DNA of 64,000 nucleotides, taken from positions 3,048,001-3,112,000 of the forward strand of contig NW_024103874.1 in NCBI RefSeq assembly GCF_003945595.2, in the 5' to 3' direction. The notes beneath the pieces are model-generated. The model worked only from the letters and a program-made list of their open reading frames with translations. It had not been told where the DNA came from and ran no database searches. Each line of letters starts with the position of its first letter. The first letter of the stretch is position 1. The position numbers and the translations under genes are program-made. This document shows positions 1 through 15,194 of the stretch, in pieces. Source of the stretch: Pipra filicauda. Lineage: Eukaryota > Chordata > Aves > Passeriformes > Pipridae.

Positions 1-3000
1 GGAACATTTCAGCCCTCAGAGGGGGTTTGAAGCAGCTACAGACGCAGAGATGCAGCTTCCTGAAATGCAGCACAGCCATCTGGAAACACCCTTACAGCTT
101 CTCCTGAAGTTTATCTAAAAATGATGCCATGCCTGCTGTAAGGTTCAATTCTTTTGCATCAGTTAAATTGCTTTGCATGAAGCTGTGGTTCTCAGGTGCC
201 ATGGCAACCGTGTTTTCTAATCTGATTTGAAATTTTTACGGTGCGACGCATAAAATATTGGTACCTTTCCTAGTTTTTGATTTATAGGTGGGAGTAAAGT
301 TAGGGATAGTAATTTAAAAGGCATATGATTCTGTAGAATTAAATGCTTTCACTTTTAGATTGTCTGTAGAAAATGGTTTCTTGTTTTCCTATGAAAAGTA
401 AGTGTTGATTGGCTGATTACAGATGTGTAGATTATAGCTGGCATTTGAGGTCCTAATAGCAAGTAGTGTTTCTTGATGATATGTAGGACATTCTCCACTG
501 AGTCCAGATAGATTGTGGAAGATTCAATTGTTTCCTGTGTTTCCCCATATAGAGTACATATCTAAATATCTGGCAAATTTTACCTCTTACTGAATATATT
601 TAGTGTCTCAGCAGCGTGGAGATAACTTTGCTGGTTTAAGAACGATTCTGAAAGACCTGCTAAAATGCATTAAAATTCCTCTTTTCCCAAGAAAGCTAAA
701 GATAACACTTAGATTTTAGCCTTGCATTGTATCATGCTCTTAATATAATCTCTAAGTCATTATGTTTCCAGAAATGTTCTAAGAAGAAAATCCCATTGTG
801 TTTAAATGATTGTACGTGTGAAATGTGTCGTGGTCACTATGAAGCCTCTGTTATCAATTGAATTAAGCTGGCACAGAGCACATTCTGCAATTCAGATGTG
901 CAAGAATGTCCCTGAAAGATGTCAAGCTCAATTCATCTCAACATTTGACCCGGTGCCCACTGCACCTCCCTGCCACGGAATCACAGCCTGTGCTAATACA
1001 CAAACTTTGAATTTTGCTTCACTTGAGTTTTATAATTGGAGAAATTGTGGGTTTAGGTGGAGGGAGGACACAAAGGAACTCTTTGCATGAGGAGAAATAA
1101 AAGGATGGAAATATTTGGGCAATGTTATAATACATCAATTAACTTTTTAACTAGGTAGCTTGACTTGCTGTTTTGACAGAACAGCCTTCCTGTGAACTTT
1201 ATTCTCCTCTCTGCATTATGCCTGGTACCTTAATGAAAGTACAGGCAGAGTCCCAAAGAGATAAGAGAAAAGTAAGCTCCCTATTTCAAAGATCACTGAG
1301 CAAGAAGCCCTGGCACAGCAAGAGAAATTAGAACAAACTCCATTGTGGAAATTCCAAATAGCCTTCGTGTATGAAGAACGTAGGAATCCCATTAGTAGGG
1401 GAACGATTGGGGGTGAGGTTTGATCTCAGTCCTGGGTGGGGAGACAGCTTTTGATCAGTTTAGGAAAGTGGGGATTCACGTGTGTGCTGGCAACCATCAC
1501 TTGTGTTTCTACTCAATTAGATCTTCCTTGGCTTCATGTGTACAAAGGCAGTGGGGAGATGGCAGAAATGTGGGAGTTTTGCCCTAGAATGTGTAGATGA
1601 CATGGAGAAGTAATAAAATCCTTGGAGTCTCCAGTGTTTATATTGTTCTTGTATGGTTTATAAACATTAAGCCACATCCCTTTATCTCTTCCCCCCCCTT
1701 TCTTTTCAAAGACAGTGACTTGTCACCCATTAAAGTGGACTTGTCTAAGCTATAATGTTGATATAAAAGTAGTTTGTTTCAGGTTTTTAGCTGACATGTT
1801 GTATTGTGCAAAGTCACTTTGGATCGTGTCACTGCTGGTGAATTGTATCACAGAATAAAGCCAGACTGATGCAGCCTGACATCACATGCCACAGTGTGAT
1901 TTTTCAGCCATAATTCTGAGCTAATTTGTTCTCCTCAAAGCTGTAAATTCCTAAAACTCGAGCTTTCTGGGAAGAGGAAAGCAGCTTTGAATGAATTGGA
2001 TTCCTTAGAAGGGAGAAAACAAAGCTGTTTTCTTACTCTGAAACTTTTTTTAGAGACACTCAACTTCACCTTAGTCACACATCTGCAAACCAAGAGTAAA
2101 TTCCCTGCAATAAATGGCTTACAATTGCTACAGCACAGCAACTGATAGGAGGTTCAAGTCCTTAGAAGGAAGCAGTAAAATCCACATTTTGCAACTAAGA
2201 ATTACTGCAATTCAATTTTAAATCTCAAAGTATTTGCTTAGGGAAATGGAAGCTGAAGTTGTTTGCAGAACACTGAGAAAGGAGGTGAACACTGATTTCC
2301 TTTGTGCTTGGAGAAGTCTTTACATATCAGAAAAAGTGGATGGCTAAATTCCTCCTCTCCTAAATACTGTAGCAAAATGAAATTGCTTGTCTGATTAAAT
2401 GTTGTCCTCCATTCTGAAGAAAGAAATCATGAATATTACGGAAAATTTTAGTTCAGCGAGTCATAGAATCTGTGTAATTACCACCAACTTTTTCATTTAC
2501 AACCCTTGTACCAACTTAGTTACATATGTGTTTGTCCAGAAATGAGAAGATTCACCAACAAAAACTCCTGGAATAGTATGTGGGGGAATTTCTGGGGAAA
2601 AAAATGAAGACCTTTTCATCTGTCTAAAGAACTAGGTCACAAGTAGGGCATTGTAGGATAATAGAACTTCCATTAAAGTAACAAGAAATAAGTAAAGCTC
2701 TGTAGCAATTTGTACTAACTTTCACTTTTGGTTATTGTATATTCTGTACCTTTGGTGAGTGTCTGAACAGGGTGCACGGTCTTGACTTTTTATTTCCTTC
2801 TTTTTCATACTGATATAACTGGGAAAAGTTGCCTCTGAAATCACAGCCTATCAGATGATTGAAAAAATAAATTCAAGAAAATCCTTATTTTCCACTTTTT
2901 CCCATTATCTAATTTGTGTTGTATATATAAAGATAAGCATTTCCTCTCAGTCATGGCAGCTTTTCTCCAGAGCTCAGTAAATTAATCGATGTGATTTGCA

Positions 3001-5028
3001 GGACTTAGTTTTGAAACTTCTATAAAACTTCAAAACCTGCAAAAATATCAAAGTATTGCCAAGTAATAGGAGACAAGGAGTTTTTATCCCAACCAAATGT
3101 AAGCACTGTGATTATTTTGAGTGTTAGTAAATGTAAACAGCAACAATCTCCACTATTCTGCTGAGGAAGGTTAAAACTTCAAAGTATGATGTGCTTTAAA
3201 AGCTACTTTCATGCATTTTAATCAAACAAAATAGGTTATCACGTTAGAAATGGGCTGACACAAACTTCCAAGGGCAAATGTGTTGTGTCTCCACGTTCTC
3301 TTGGCAGTGGCTGTTGGAGGTGCCGTGAGCCAACGGGTGGAGAGAAGGGAGGAAAAGGAAAAGTGGGCAAAGATGACTCGTTTCTTGGTTTACAAAACTC
3401 TTCTGGGTTGCTCTTTCTGACTACAGAGGATTTCAAAGCAGGCATTAGTGCATATCAAATGTGTGGGGAGCAATGATTACAAAAGCTTGGAACGATTGCC
3501 ACCTAAAATTCTTATGGTGGGATGGATTTAGAGGCTCCCAGAGTAGATGTAACTTTTCCTAAAAAAAAGCAACCCAGCCCCACAACCTTTGTTGACATCT
3601 AAACTTAGATGTGAAGTCAACACATTTGATACTGCTACACACTCACTTCAGAGTTAATGAGCAAAAAGTTGATGTTGGTCCACAAAAAATAGTGGCAGGT
3701 ATAATCTAATAACAAAGAGTTAAACTGTGGTGTGAGAATCCGGTTGGAAGGGATTTCTTAGGGAAAAACTTTGATTTCAGTGGGTTTTTAGGGGTCAGAG
3801 TATAAATCTGTACTTACAGGTCATTACAGAGATAATGCATTTTTCATTAATATAAGAATACAATTTGTTTGCAGTCAGAATAAACATTATGGGTTTATGT
3901 ATATAAAAGACTCTGGGTGAAGCCTTTCAAAGGGCAGATATTTTTTTTTGGTGAGTTAAAGGATCCTTTTTCTTGTATCTCTGGTTCTCATCCAGTGGCA
4001 GTTTCTGCTGTAACCATGACTCTTTTGCAACATGTAACCAATTTTGGTGACTCTCCAGGCTTCTTTTTCTTCTGAAGTCAGATTAAAAGACTGTGTTCAA
4101 TCCTAAACCACAGTTTATGCAGCAACCACCTCTGATGATACTCCAGGAGCGTGAGTACATTGAAATTTTCCGTTCAACTGGAACGTTCACAGTTTGCTTC
4201 TCCTGGAGATGTCACAAATCCAGATCTGGTATTAACACTGAGCGTGTACCTTGCTTTATGGCTTACCTAGAAAGAACCTGCTTGCAGCTCAGTCTAAGGA
4301 TTATTAGCTCAGGCTGTATCAGCTTCATTTTTTTGCTTCAACAGCTCCCCACTTCAATCTCTGGTATGTCAGCAAATATGACAGCTGTCACAAATATGCC
4401 AGGTTTCAGATAAGATACCTATTTTCAGATCTGCTAGCAGTCAGGTGCTGGAATTTGAAGCAGTTCAGGTTTCTAGTAAAGCAGATAATGTGTCTGAAAC
4501 TATTTGCATTTTTTTTTCCCAAAACTGCAGATTTTCTGCAAAGATTTTCTTACCTCAGTTGGAAAAATCCCCTGGATTCAGTTTATTGGTGTGTGACCAC
4601 TTGAGTCCCTCTCTGTAAGCAAAGCTTTCTCTTTGCCCTGCATTTCCACTCCAAAGATCACTAAAATTGCTGTTTCAAGCACACCCTGTAGGAAATCAAT
4701 AACAAATCAAGTGGGACTCGGTGAGATTTGTTGATGTGACCAGGTGGGGCTGCCAAAGTCTCCAAGAATAAGTTGTTGATAAGGGGATGGCAGCAGAACT
4801 GGCTCTGGGGGTGTTCAGGCTGGTTTGAAACATTCACCTGAATCATTTGGTGGGTTAAGAAACACCTACTTTTTTTTCTACTGGATTATCTTCATGGCTT
4901 TTGGTGGCCTGTAGTGAAAAGGCTTTCTAGAATTTGGGAGGTGGTAAACACACGCACCAGAAAATCACAGAATATTTGCCCACTGAGTTGAAATCCTCAG
5001 CAGAGAAACCAAGAACCAAATTGACAGG
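1..5028. other. AT-rich non-coding DNA, no gene supported
   Basis: No exon, RNA gene or known repeat could be supported here. The open frames are short (about 60-106 codons), overlap on both strands, lack recognisable domains, and have no convincing splice context. The sequence is typical AT-rich vertebrate intergenic or intronic DNA with scattered poly-A and poly-T tracts and a C8 run near 1,690. A tRNA B-box-like GGTTCAAGTCC near 2,150 was examined and dismissed because no T-stem forms. Confidence 0.6.
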
Positions 5029-5053
5029 AAAAAAAAAAAAAAAAAAAAAAAAA
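5029..5053. repeat. A25 homopolymer tract
   Basis: This is an uninterrupted run of 25 A. It could be the tail of an old retroposed copy on the plus strand or a simple expanded mononucleotide repeat. The roughly 100 bases upstream match no transcript or SINE I know, and I could not find a flanking target-site duplication, so the simple repeat reading is preferred. It inflates a spurious lysine-rich open frame across the region. Confidence 0.9.
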
Positions 5054-8000
5054 GATGTTTTCAGTAGTCAATTCAGGGCAATGAAAAAATCTGCCAGTCT
5101 GTGGCAGAGCTCTGCAGGGTCAGCAGAGAACTGCATCAGCACTCTGGGGGAGGGAAGCTCACCTGGGCATGTCAGAGCTGTGCAGGTTTTGTGTGACCAG
5201 GGAATTTTGTAGGTTGTGTTATTTTCATTAATGCTGTAGTTCATTTTAACTTTATAGCTGTCAGTTGTCAGTGTAAATCATCATGTTTCCTTATAAATAT
5301 GAGAAAATACATGCCCTTACCTTATTAATAATTCAGTCTACTGTATCTCAATGGACTTGTTCAGAGAAAAGATTAAACCAAGAATGGGCACTTTCCTCTT
5401 GTGAGTCAGTTTGTACATTAAGTATTGTAAAATATCTGGGATATAATTAGTGCATAATTTCCAAAATTTTGAAATTATATCAGTTCTGATAAATGGTACT
5501 TGACAAAACAATCTTTGTGTTTAGCTGATCAGGTCTCCTGGTCTTTGGTTGTGAAAAATGGTCCACGGAGGACACAAGGTTTGAACTGCAGTGTCTGCTG
5601 GGATCCTTTCATTAACATCACAACCCACCTCAGGAATGCAACACCCCTGAGACCATAAAACTCTTAACTGGGGCACAGTCACAGCACAGGAGTGCTGTCC
5701 TTGTGCGGGTGAAGTCTGTCTGACAGCATCACCTGATTCAGCCTAATCAAGTGTCAGATCTCCTCAGGCATGAAAAATGATGCATTTAGAATCTTGTGAA
5801 CACAAATAATACTTTTTTTTTTTCCTATAATGTTCACTCACACCAAAGAAAAGATCTTATGAGACCTCAGGTGCTTTAAATTATTTGCCATCACAGAAAA
5901 TATGAAGTTTGGGGTGAAGTACAGCCCCTGCACACAGTAGTTTGGGTTCACTTCTGGCAATGGTGTTTCTTTTCTGTCTCTAGCAAATCCCTCAGTCCTC
6001 CTGCAGCTCTATATTTTTAAAACACATAGTGTGTATTTAAAGGAAGTAAACTTTCCAATATCCTTAAGTTTCATGTATCTCCACAAATTTCTGATTTAAC
6101 AAGAAATACTATGAGAACTCTATGGAGCACAAGGATTATATTTCAACGTGTGGTTACTTAAATACATGATTCAGTTGTAGTTCCCAGTATCCTGGTGCAT
6201 GAGAACTTCCAGCTTGTTACTGATCACTGACAGACGTTTCTTCCTTTTCTAATCTCGGTGGTGCCAGCACCTGAATGAAGAGCACACTCTTTTCTCCTGT
6301 GGGATGTCAAAAAAACCCCAAACCCTGGGGAGCAGGTTCATGAGTTGAGGTGCCTCAGCTCTCTGCTTTACAGGTTTCTGGTATTCACAGATGAGGAATG
6401 CCTGGTAATTACTAAGTCTCTTTGAAAATGCTCTTAACTCTGCCTAAAATGCAAATAATGTGCATATTATAGTAATAAAAGACAATACAATTAAAGGCAC
6501 AGGTGAGAAAAGGATGAGAAAACCACATTTAATCTGTTAATACCCAGATTAAATCTGAAAGGTGTCTCTCCTTGTACCAGCTGCTGCCATACACCTCCTT
6601 GGGGATTCTGTCTCCCCCTATCCCTGAACACCTTGGGATTCATTCACCAGGCCAAGCCTTTCCCAGCAGAGACTCTTCCTGGCTCTGTTTGGAACGTGAT
6701 CGAGGGGTCAGTCAGACTTCATGTGTTGGGGAGGATTTGTCCCTGCTCTCCCTAAAGGGAGAAACACTTCCCCATTTGTCTGGGGGCACAGGACATAGAT
6801 CCTGTATTTGGCTGGTTAAGGAAAGCTTTCCTGCTTCAGCAGGAGGGAAGTTTCCCCTCTGCCTCCCCCGAGGATTCAGTGAGAATGTTTCAGCACAAAG
6901 TGTCCTCACCCCCGGAATTTCACATTTTAGAGCTGTCTGTGGATGAGCAGGGTGGTGATTGTTCATTTTAGGGTTACACTGGCTGGGGTGGACACATATT
7001 CCTCCTCAGGACTTTTAATAATGTGCATCAGATGACTCTCAAAAAACCTGAACTGATGAAAACTGGCAAGGATCATCATTCCATCCTGAATTTATGTGCA
7101 GTTAAATAATGCTCTGTCTCAGCCTTTGTGTTCTTGGCGTGTTCTGCCAAGGTTAAATAGTTTGTTAGAAAGGAAAAGAAGCCCCAAAATACATTGGGAA
7201 TATCAAACCAGTAGAAAAGAGATGTGCATCCCTTTCTTCTTGCTCTGAGTCAGTACAGATTGACTGCTCAGTAATAGCCTTTATTCTCTCCTAAAAGGTG
7301 TTCAGGAGCTATGGAAATGATTTCTCATAATCTTGTCTTTTGTTTCCTTTTGCTTGTTTTTATTGGCAGGCTTCTAATTTATTAATTGGAAAACTGTCAA
7401 CATTTGTTAATGTAATATTTGAAACAAACACATAAATAATCTTAATAAGTTTGGATAAATGGGCTTAGTAATTATTTTTTTTTCCTTTGGAAGTTTAATT
7501 AGAAAGGGGTTTATAGACGAGTTTTTACTATCTGCTGTAATAGTAAAAGTTTGTATATGGGTTGTGTTCCTTCCTTGGTAATTTTGAATATTCCTGACAA
7601 TTCTCTGGTGTCCTGATAAAACATTTCTTTCCCTGTTCCCACTGTACTGAGGCTACTCTGCCCTGGAGACTGCTGGAAGTTGCTCTCTTCCCTATACCCC
7701 CTTGGATCAAGGCTGTGAAGTGACTATCTTTGGATTAGCTCTGTGAGGGAGTGTTGTTGTGGTCTCTGGTTTTTCCAGCTGGCAGGATATTCATGTTAGC
7801 ATGACAGGGGGCTGATAAATCCAGGGGGGCACCCAGAACTCACTGCAAGGACAATTTTGACCCAAACCCTAAACAGCCTAAATCATCCCTGCTCTGTCCT
7901 TCCTCCTGTGCCCGTGCAGGTCTCAGACACTTCTCGAGCCTCTGACACACCAATGTGCTTTCTAATTTCTGTCCTGCTGCTGCTGTGAAACTGGTTTAGT

Positions 8001-11000
8001 TTTTTCCTCAGGTTTAATGTTACATTTTGTCCTTTTTATTCCATTGCAGTAGAGTTTTAGAGTTTTAGCCTTTTATCCCAGGGACTGCAGGCAAGTCAAA
8101 AGAGAGTAAAAATTTTCTGTCTTTCATAAATGATGGAACTTAGATGTCATTGCCTCAGAATCTTTGGTCCCTGGACAATATTTGTACTTCCTAGTAATTT
8201 TTTTTTTTCAATTGTAGTAGCAAATATTTTGCCCACTTATAGTTTATTAATCCAAAATAAAGGAGCAGACTGGAAAATGGAAATAGAAATACTGAATCCT
8301 ACCCTTTGAAGCCTACAGAGAATTTTTTTATCCACATTGTGCCTTAGTTTGTCATTTATATGTAATGTGAGTGTTCCTCCAAAGAGTCTGATTATTTGCT
8401 GGTGAAGTTCCCTGAACTTTTGAGATGAAGGACTTGGTGTAAAACCAAAGTGTGTGTGTGTGAGCTGTAGGAGATGGAGTTGGAAATGGCAGATTAAACA
8501 TGAAGACAAGTCAGCTGCATTTGAACCACACTGCAATAAGAGGGCAGTTAAAATGCTTTTTCTGGACTGGAGAGGGCCTGTCTTTCTGAACCTGCCTTTT
8601 TAATCTGTTTTTCTGTCTTCTTATTAAAAAAAAAAAAAAAAAGAAATAAAACCAGTGCCAAAACATTGCTTATAACACACTTGTGCACCAAATATCTATT
8701 ATTTCTATTTAGAATAAGCCATCCCTGGCCTTTTGGAATTGCCCCTCATCATTGATGGGTAGAGATATTTAAGGAACATGTTTCTCTCCTGGCTGAGCTA
8801 CAGCTTCAGTGAATTTGCCTGCCCTGGGAAATGAGGATATGGATTTAGCACTTGCATAGCTGGCAGCCTGGCACACGCTCATAAATCAGGTCATTTTCCA
8901 TTCAAATGGTAATATTTGCACCAGCAATTCATGGGCAGATGGAGGTATAACTTGTACCCCAAAAATAAAGCCTAGCATTTGAAAATATGCATTCTAAATG
9001 CAAGCAATTATTCTGCACCATATCCCATCCATCACTGGTGATACTCTGGGAAAAGCAGGAAAAAAAGAGGGAAAGGCAATGCAAATTTTTTAGATCAGTT
9101 CTGAGTCCTGCAGCAAACAGGTTTAGGGAAACAAGATAAGAACCTGTAAGTCTGCAGAGTATTACCTGGTTAGGTGCTGGTCAGTCTCAAATTCTAGATG
9201 AAAGAGCGTTTTCTTACAAAACAGTCTTTTCCTGGCTTTTGGAATTGTGTATTTTGGACTACACAATGAGTCCATCTTCTTGGCTCCTTTGTTCAGCTTT
9301 TGGGAATGTGTCCAGCCCACATTTAGGCATCTGTGTGATTTTATACAGTGAATATTTCCACTGAAGCCAAAGGGAAATACTAACATTTCATAAAATAAGA
9401 CATATGCATAAACCTCTGCAAGTTCATGGCCTTGAGCCCTGAGACAATTTCCAGCTTCAGCTGGATCGTGGAGGTTGATGCTGCAATGGCTGCAATTAAT
9501 GTTTGCTTTGCTGGGAGAGGGATTTTTCCACCTTCTGGGAGTCTACCTTGATTTAAAACATGGAGACTGAGGATATCAGGCCCACCTTTAAAACAAGCCT
9601 GCCCTCAACATGCTGTGAGAGGGCAGGAGGGTGAGAGCTACAGTTGACAAGTGCATAAAGGTTGTTTGAATTCTCTGGGTCCATCATAATTCCATTAGTA
9701 ACAGGTAAAACCTGTGTTTCTCTAACATTTAAAGTCAGAGGATCTGCTATACTTTTGTAAGTGTATCACAGAAAAAAATCAAATAGCTGCAGGTGATGTT
9801 GGCATTGTGCTTTCTGTTCACAAGTTAAAATTCAAATGTCTATCTATTGCTTGAATTTTGTCCCATTATTTTTCCTTGCTTGCTTGTGGGAGGTATAAAG
9901 AGAAAAGAAAAAAAAAAAAGGAGGTTTTGCAGATCAATTCTGATTTCTTACTGAATTTCATTGACCTCCAAACAAGGAACACTGGTTTGTCTTGCTTTTT
10001 TTTCTGTAGTTTTACACTTGTGAAGAAAATCATTAGTTGCTGGGTTTAACCTAAAATACAGGTTGAAGCCATACAAGGCAGGCAAGGGGTTTGTTTTCAC
10101 CTGCTCCAGAATGAGCAGTAACATGTTTTCAGTCTGACCTGCTTCAGGAACCAGGCTCTGTGATGTACCAAGTGTCCTCAAATTCTGTTGACACCAAAGA
10201 GAGTTTACATCTCCTCACACAGCCCTGGGTTTTTCAGCCTCTCTGCAGACCCTGCTTTATCCCTGTGTTTGATGGCTGCTCCTAACAACTTACAGTATCT
10301 GCTCCAAGTTTTTAGCAAGTAAGTGAAAGCACCGGAGACAGAAAAAGGAGGCTTAAAATCCACCCGTCTTATGGGAAGCGGATCCTTTCAGGTGTGAGAT
10401 AAATGGCAGTTGCAGTGAAACCTTCACAAAAGCTGCAGCTTAATGAGAATCCATCAGGCAGAGCTGCTTACTAACATCCAGCCCCAGCCTTTCAGGGAGA
10501 AAGGTGGGAATAGGTTGAGTAACAACCATGGAATCAGCCCGTGCCTGGTGAGAGATAAAAGAAGAAAGCCTGAGCACAAGCTTTCTTAAACCCCACGAGT
10601 AAGAAGGCCAACGTGCTGGCAGGAAAAATACAACTTGTTCTACTGATGTTGTTCACAAACCCCACTCAGTTACTTTAACACTGCAGAGAACCTGGAGAGG
10701 CACGAAAAACAACCACAGAACACTTGGGGAGTCGTTGTCTTGCTGAGGCAAAGGCATCGAGGTTGGATCCTGGCCGTGCTAGGAAAGAAGCAGGTCAGTG
10801 TGGCATAATCTGCTTGGTATTAACCAGGTACTTCAAAAGAATTACGGGTTGTTTTCTTGACAGGAATGAACACAACAGCAGAACGAGGCATTTTTATCTA
10901 ATGACAATAGCAAGAGACCAAGGACACAGAAATTTCTGCTTTGAATCAATCTTGGTGAAAATGTGTTCAACGTTGATATGAGAAAACTTCCTCAGCAAAG

Positions 11001-14000
11001 GCTTTCGCTGCACAATTCTTCCATCTGCTAAGTAGCAATCATGATATGCATAATATTGGAGGGTTATAATTGAAAATGTCTTTGGATCATCACTGGTGGC
11101 AAAATTTGTTTGAGACTTATCGAGTTAATCTAATAATGCCTATAAGGAAAGCATGAAACTGCATTAGAGACAATGCTGTGATTACTTCCCTTCCTCACAC
11201 AAAGAAACAGATAAATATAAATATTTTTCTGAGTTTCTTTCATGGTAGATTAGGAAGTAAACCATCATACATGGTGAACATTTCACAATGGGACTAAATT
11301 TAATTTCTGAAACAGAGGAGGCAAAATACTGTATGGCCAATAGCAGATATTTTAGAAATCTAATTTCTTCTAACAAGACAAATGAATAAACAAGTGTTCT
11401 GCTTAAGCTTATTAAGCATCTTACTACATTTCCCTTCTGGTGTTCTTGGGCTATGATTTTTGAGAATCAGTAGTAATTTGGGCTGTGCCCACTGCTTGTG
11501 TTTTCAAGCTATCTCAAGAAACTATATTTAAAAAAAAAAAAAGATTGCACCTTGAGTGGCATCTTTTGGTTTGTCCTCAGCTACTTTTCCTTTCTACTTT
11601 ATCCTTCTAGAGAACCTGCAATATTCACTGCAGATCTCTGCAGTTTATTGCCTGATCATACCAGTGGGAACACTTTTAATGAAAAATTAGTGATTTCTGT
11701 CTTTTGTGAGAACCAAGGACCTCAGTAGAGGACTGTCCCTGAAGAACATCTGCCTTTCCAGACCTACAGAAGCCCCACAGAAGTTTGAGTTGAGCTCTTA
11801 AGCAGTTGCTTCCTAAGATATATATCTACCTATCAGAGTCTGTTTGCAGGTACTAGACCAGGCAAAATGACTCCAACTGGTCAGCTCCAGGAAGGATTTT
11901 ATCTCTTATTACCATGTTTAATGCATGTCTGTGATCCCTAGTGGGCCATCACCTGGACCTTCCAGAGCTGTCAGCCATTTAGGGGTCCAGCTGGGCTTTT
12001 AAATTCCTTCTGCCTGCTGTTCTATTGCTCAAAATTAATACAACTCAAAAGGCAACTGTAGATCTTGTTCAGTGGGTACCAACATTTCCTTGCTAATCCT
12101 TCCTCTGACACAGCCACAAAAACTCAATCTCCCCTTTAACCTTTCCCTTTGCTAGAATACAATAGACTAAATTGTATTATTTTGTCCCTATGCAGTGTAG
12201 TGCTGGTACCTATTGGCAAAGGGCACCAACAAAAATGGTCCTCTTTAGCTTGTAATAAATCCTTTATCCCCAGGTTTCATGTACTTGGAGACAAGGCAGC
12301 AGAAGAGGAAAGACTTTAGAATATCTCTCCTGTCCTTTAAGCAGAAATTTTCCCTGATGCTAGGATGTAGTCAGGAGACAAAAGCACTAAACGTGCTCGA
12401 GGGAAGGTATTTGTAGGTGTTTTTGAAAAGTATGCAGAGAGAAACTGGGTGGAGTTGACCTGAAACTACTCCCTCTAAGAGAAAGGGTTTTCTTGTTGAG
12501 TTCAGAGGGTATTGAGTTTAAACCAAAACAGAGTTTTTTGAAAATGGGGCTTAGAATTTCATTTCATGATGTGGATTTAGCTGGAGCATTGAGTGCAGAG
12601 AGCCATGTTGTGGGTGCTTCATCACAGGCTTTGAGTGACTTCTGTTCCACAGGCAAGCAAAGAAATATTTATGAAAAGCCTTGATGTATTTGTCTGTAAA
12701 AATGAGCGGCTTTCCCTGTCATCCCTGTCAGCTGTCATTCCCACCAAACGAGAGGAGACAGCTAAAAGCTGCCAGAGTGCCAGAGCCATTCACATCCAAA
12801 ACTGTACACTTTGGGATACAGCAGGGCTTGTTCCACACACAACTCAGAGCCACCAACAGATGTAACCACAGTTGCCTGGAAGCTTTTTGGAGCCCATTCC
12901 ACTCAGCAGTGTAGCTGGTCCTCGAGAATGCGCCCCTTGTCCTCTCCTTCAGCTCTCACTGATGGGAGGGAGACACAAGGACTGGTTTTTGGCCACTTTT
13001 TCAGGAGCACCCACAGAGATTTAAACCTTTCCTTAATGCTTCTATGTTGGAAAATCATGGCCCTCAGTGTTTTCCTTTTTTTTCCTAGAATCACATCACA
13101 GAACCAAGAATAGAACCCATGTCTACTGAACCATGGAATAAAATTTATATCCATTTGAAGGGCTAAAATAACAAGGTCATGGGAGTCCTCTGAGATATTT
13201 TGAGTATATCCTCCAGTCACACCAAAATTAATGCAGGACAGCTGAACAACTTGGACAAAGTGACTGGGCTTGTGGGAGCCATAGGTGTGACTTGAAGGAT
13301 GGGGAAATTCACAGTTGACATCAATAATTTTTTCTAGCCAAGGAGAAAAGAGATAGTTGAAAGATTTGTCTTTTAAGCATGACATAGCTTTTTAATAAAA
13401 ATATTGGTGGCTCAGTTGGGTGAGATGAAAGGGTTGGAATAATTCAACCACTGCCCTTTTGCCTTCAGTTACCATAGTGCTGATGACCATGTGAACTTAA
13501 GGTTATAATGTTATTTATTGGTAAGTCATCACATGTGTCCCTGATGCCTTAAAATAAAATCAAGACAAGTATTCCTGTCCACCAGAACTTATAATGCAAA
13601 TTAATGATATTTTTCAGTAACAGATGAAGGGAATCATAGTGGAAAGGTTAACATAGTACAGAGAAATGGTCATTTTATATGCAGGCAGATGTGCTGAGAG
13701 GTTAGAGAGCCCAAAAGTTACAGAGGAGTGTAGAAGAAAGCCCAAAATCAATCAGAAACAATGAAACATCTGTGTATCTGAGTGAGTTTCCTCCTACATG
13801 TGACACTTTCCAAAGAGCACCAGACTTGCCTTTCAGGAAATCACAAAGCAGTGTTTTAAGGAGCCATCACTTTATTTGAAAACATGTACAGTAAAAATAC
13901 TAAAATATCAGAGAACTGTTGCTTCTTGAACTTATTTGGCAACAACTTAACTACCTTGGGGTCTCTGTCTCAGCACGTTCCTGTGTGAGGTGTAACCACT

Positions 14001-14999
14001 CTGATTCCCAAGTATGTCTTGTAATTCTGACCTGCTTCTCTGGAGATATTTTTATTTAGGGGGAAACAGTGCTCTAAGGAGACCACCTTGATGCAATTCT
14101 CTTGCTTTCCTCCCAAACTCAAACGTGTGGATGTTGTGCAAAGATAATTGTTCCAAGGTTAAGTGGTCTCCAGCAATGGTGGCACACGAATTATGTGATT
14201 TTCGTAGTGGCTGTGCTAATCTTTTTCATTTTTATATGAAAGACATTTGTATTGGCATAGCTTTAATCTGATTTTTTTTTTTTGGTGGACTTTGCCCTTT
14301 TTAATATTTAAACATCTGAAAAAGCAATAGTCTTTTCAAGCTAATTAATAATCTAAATAGTTTGTTTGTAAAAAAACCCTCCAAGCTAGTGGACAGTTTT
14401 CAACCTTTTTTGTACCCACTATTTCATCTCAAATCTCTTAATCATAAAATATCCTGAACAGAGTAAGCCAATTAATTTTGTACAGTGGAATCAAACTACC
14501 CAACATGTTGAATTAGGGTATTTTCCACTGCTGAAAACTTGTAAATAAATCTGGTATCTTGGTCCTGATAAACCTGAGGTCTCCAACATTTCCACTGTAG
14601 TTTATTTCTTTTGCCTTATGATGCTGTAAGTGAATCACTTGGTGCTCAACAAAGTAGCAAAATTACAACATCAGAAAAACTAAAATGTAATTTTCTCAAA
14701 ATGCTTGCACTTCTAATAATAGTTTTCTCAAAGATCTGTGCTTTTCTAGCCCAATGACTGAATCAGTGGAACAGGAGTTTGCCACTGAAACTGCAAGAAG
14801 AATAGAGTGGGTCCTTGAAATTTTAAGGGTGAATATTGACAGCAACGCTAATAGAGACGTATTTCCAATATGAAAATGAGAGATGGGACTGAAAAACAGC
14901 TCCAAACTCAACTTTTTCCTGCTACAGTAATCTGGGAAAGTTCAGATCTGGGTCTTGACACAAATTTCTCAGCTTTGACCCCTTCTAATTAAAATGTCG
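5054..14999. other. AT-rich non-coding DNA with minor simple repeats
   Basis: No gene is supported. A short (TG)6 tract lies at 8,451-8,462 and an A17 tract at 8,626-8,642. The stretch around 7,360-7,500 is dense in TAATTT/ATTAAT-type motifs after a CAGGCTTCTAATTT sequence and reads like homeodomain-bound regulatory DNA, but that is only an impression. The longest frame, 160 codons on the minus strand at 12,903-13,385, has no recognisable domain and no splice context, and I treat it as chance. Confidence 0.55.
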
Positions 15000-15194
15000 T
15001 GTCACGTAACCGCGGCCGGCGATGGAGCGTCTGGTTTGAACTCCCCGAGCTCCGGGGGCTCCTCACGCTGAAGGCTCTGAGTGGATTCCACCTAATTGTC
15101 GGGAAAATCTCTCTGAACCAGCCCCTGTGTAACCCTTGGGTGGCTCCTCTGGAGGAAGGACACTACAAAGACAAACTCCAAACCCTCTAAACAT

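Noticed and set aside
2100..2165. tRNA-like B box GGTTCAAGTCC
   Set aside because: The bases on either side of the loop do not pair as a T-stem, and no acceptor stem or A box is found at the right distance.
4930..5053. A25 tract as the tail of a processed pseudogene
   Set aside because: The upstream sequence resembles no known transcript, and no target-site duplication was seen.
12903..13385. 160-codon minus-strand open frame
   Set aside because: No recognisable motif, and plus-strand frames overlap its right-hand coordinates near 12,903-13,113. AT-rich flanks and no splice or promoter signals.
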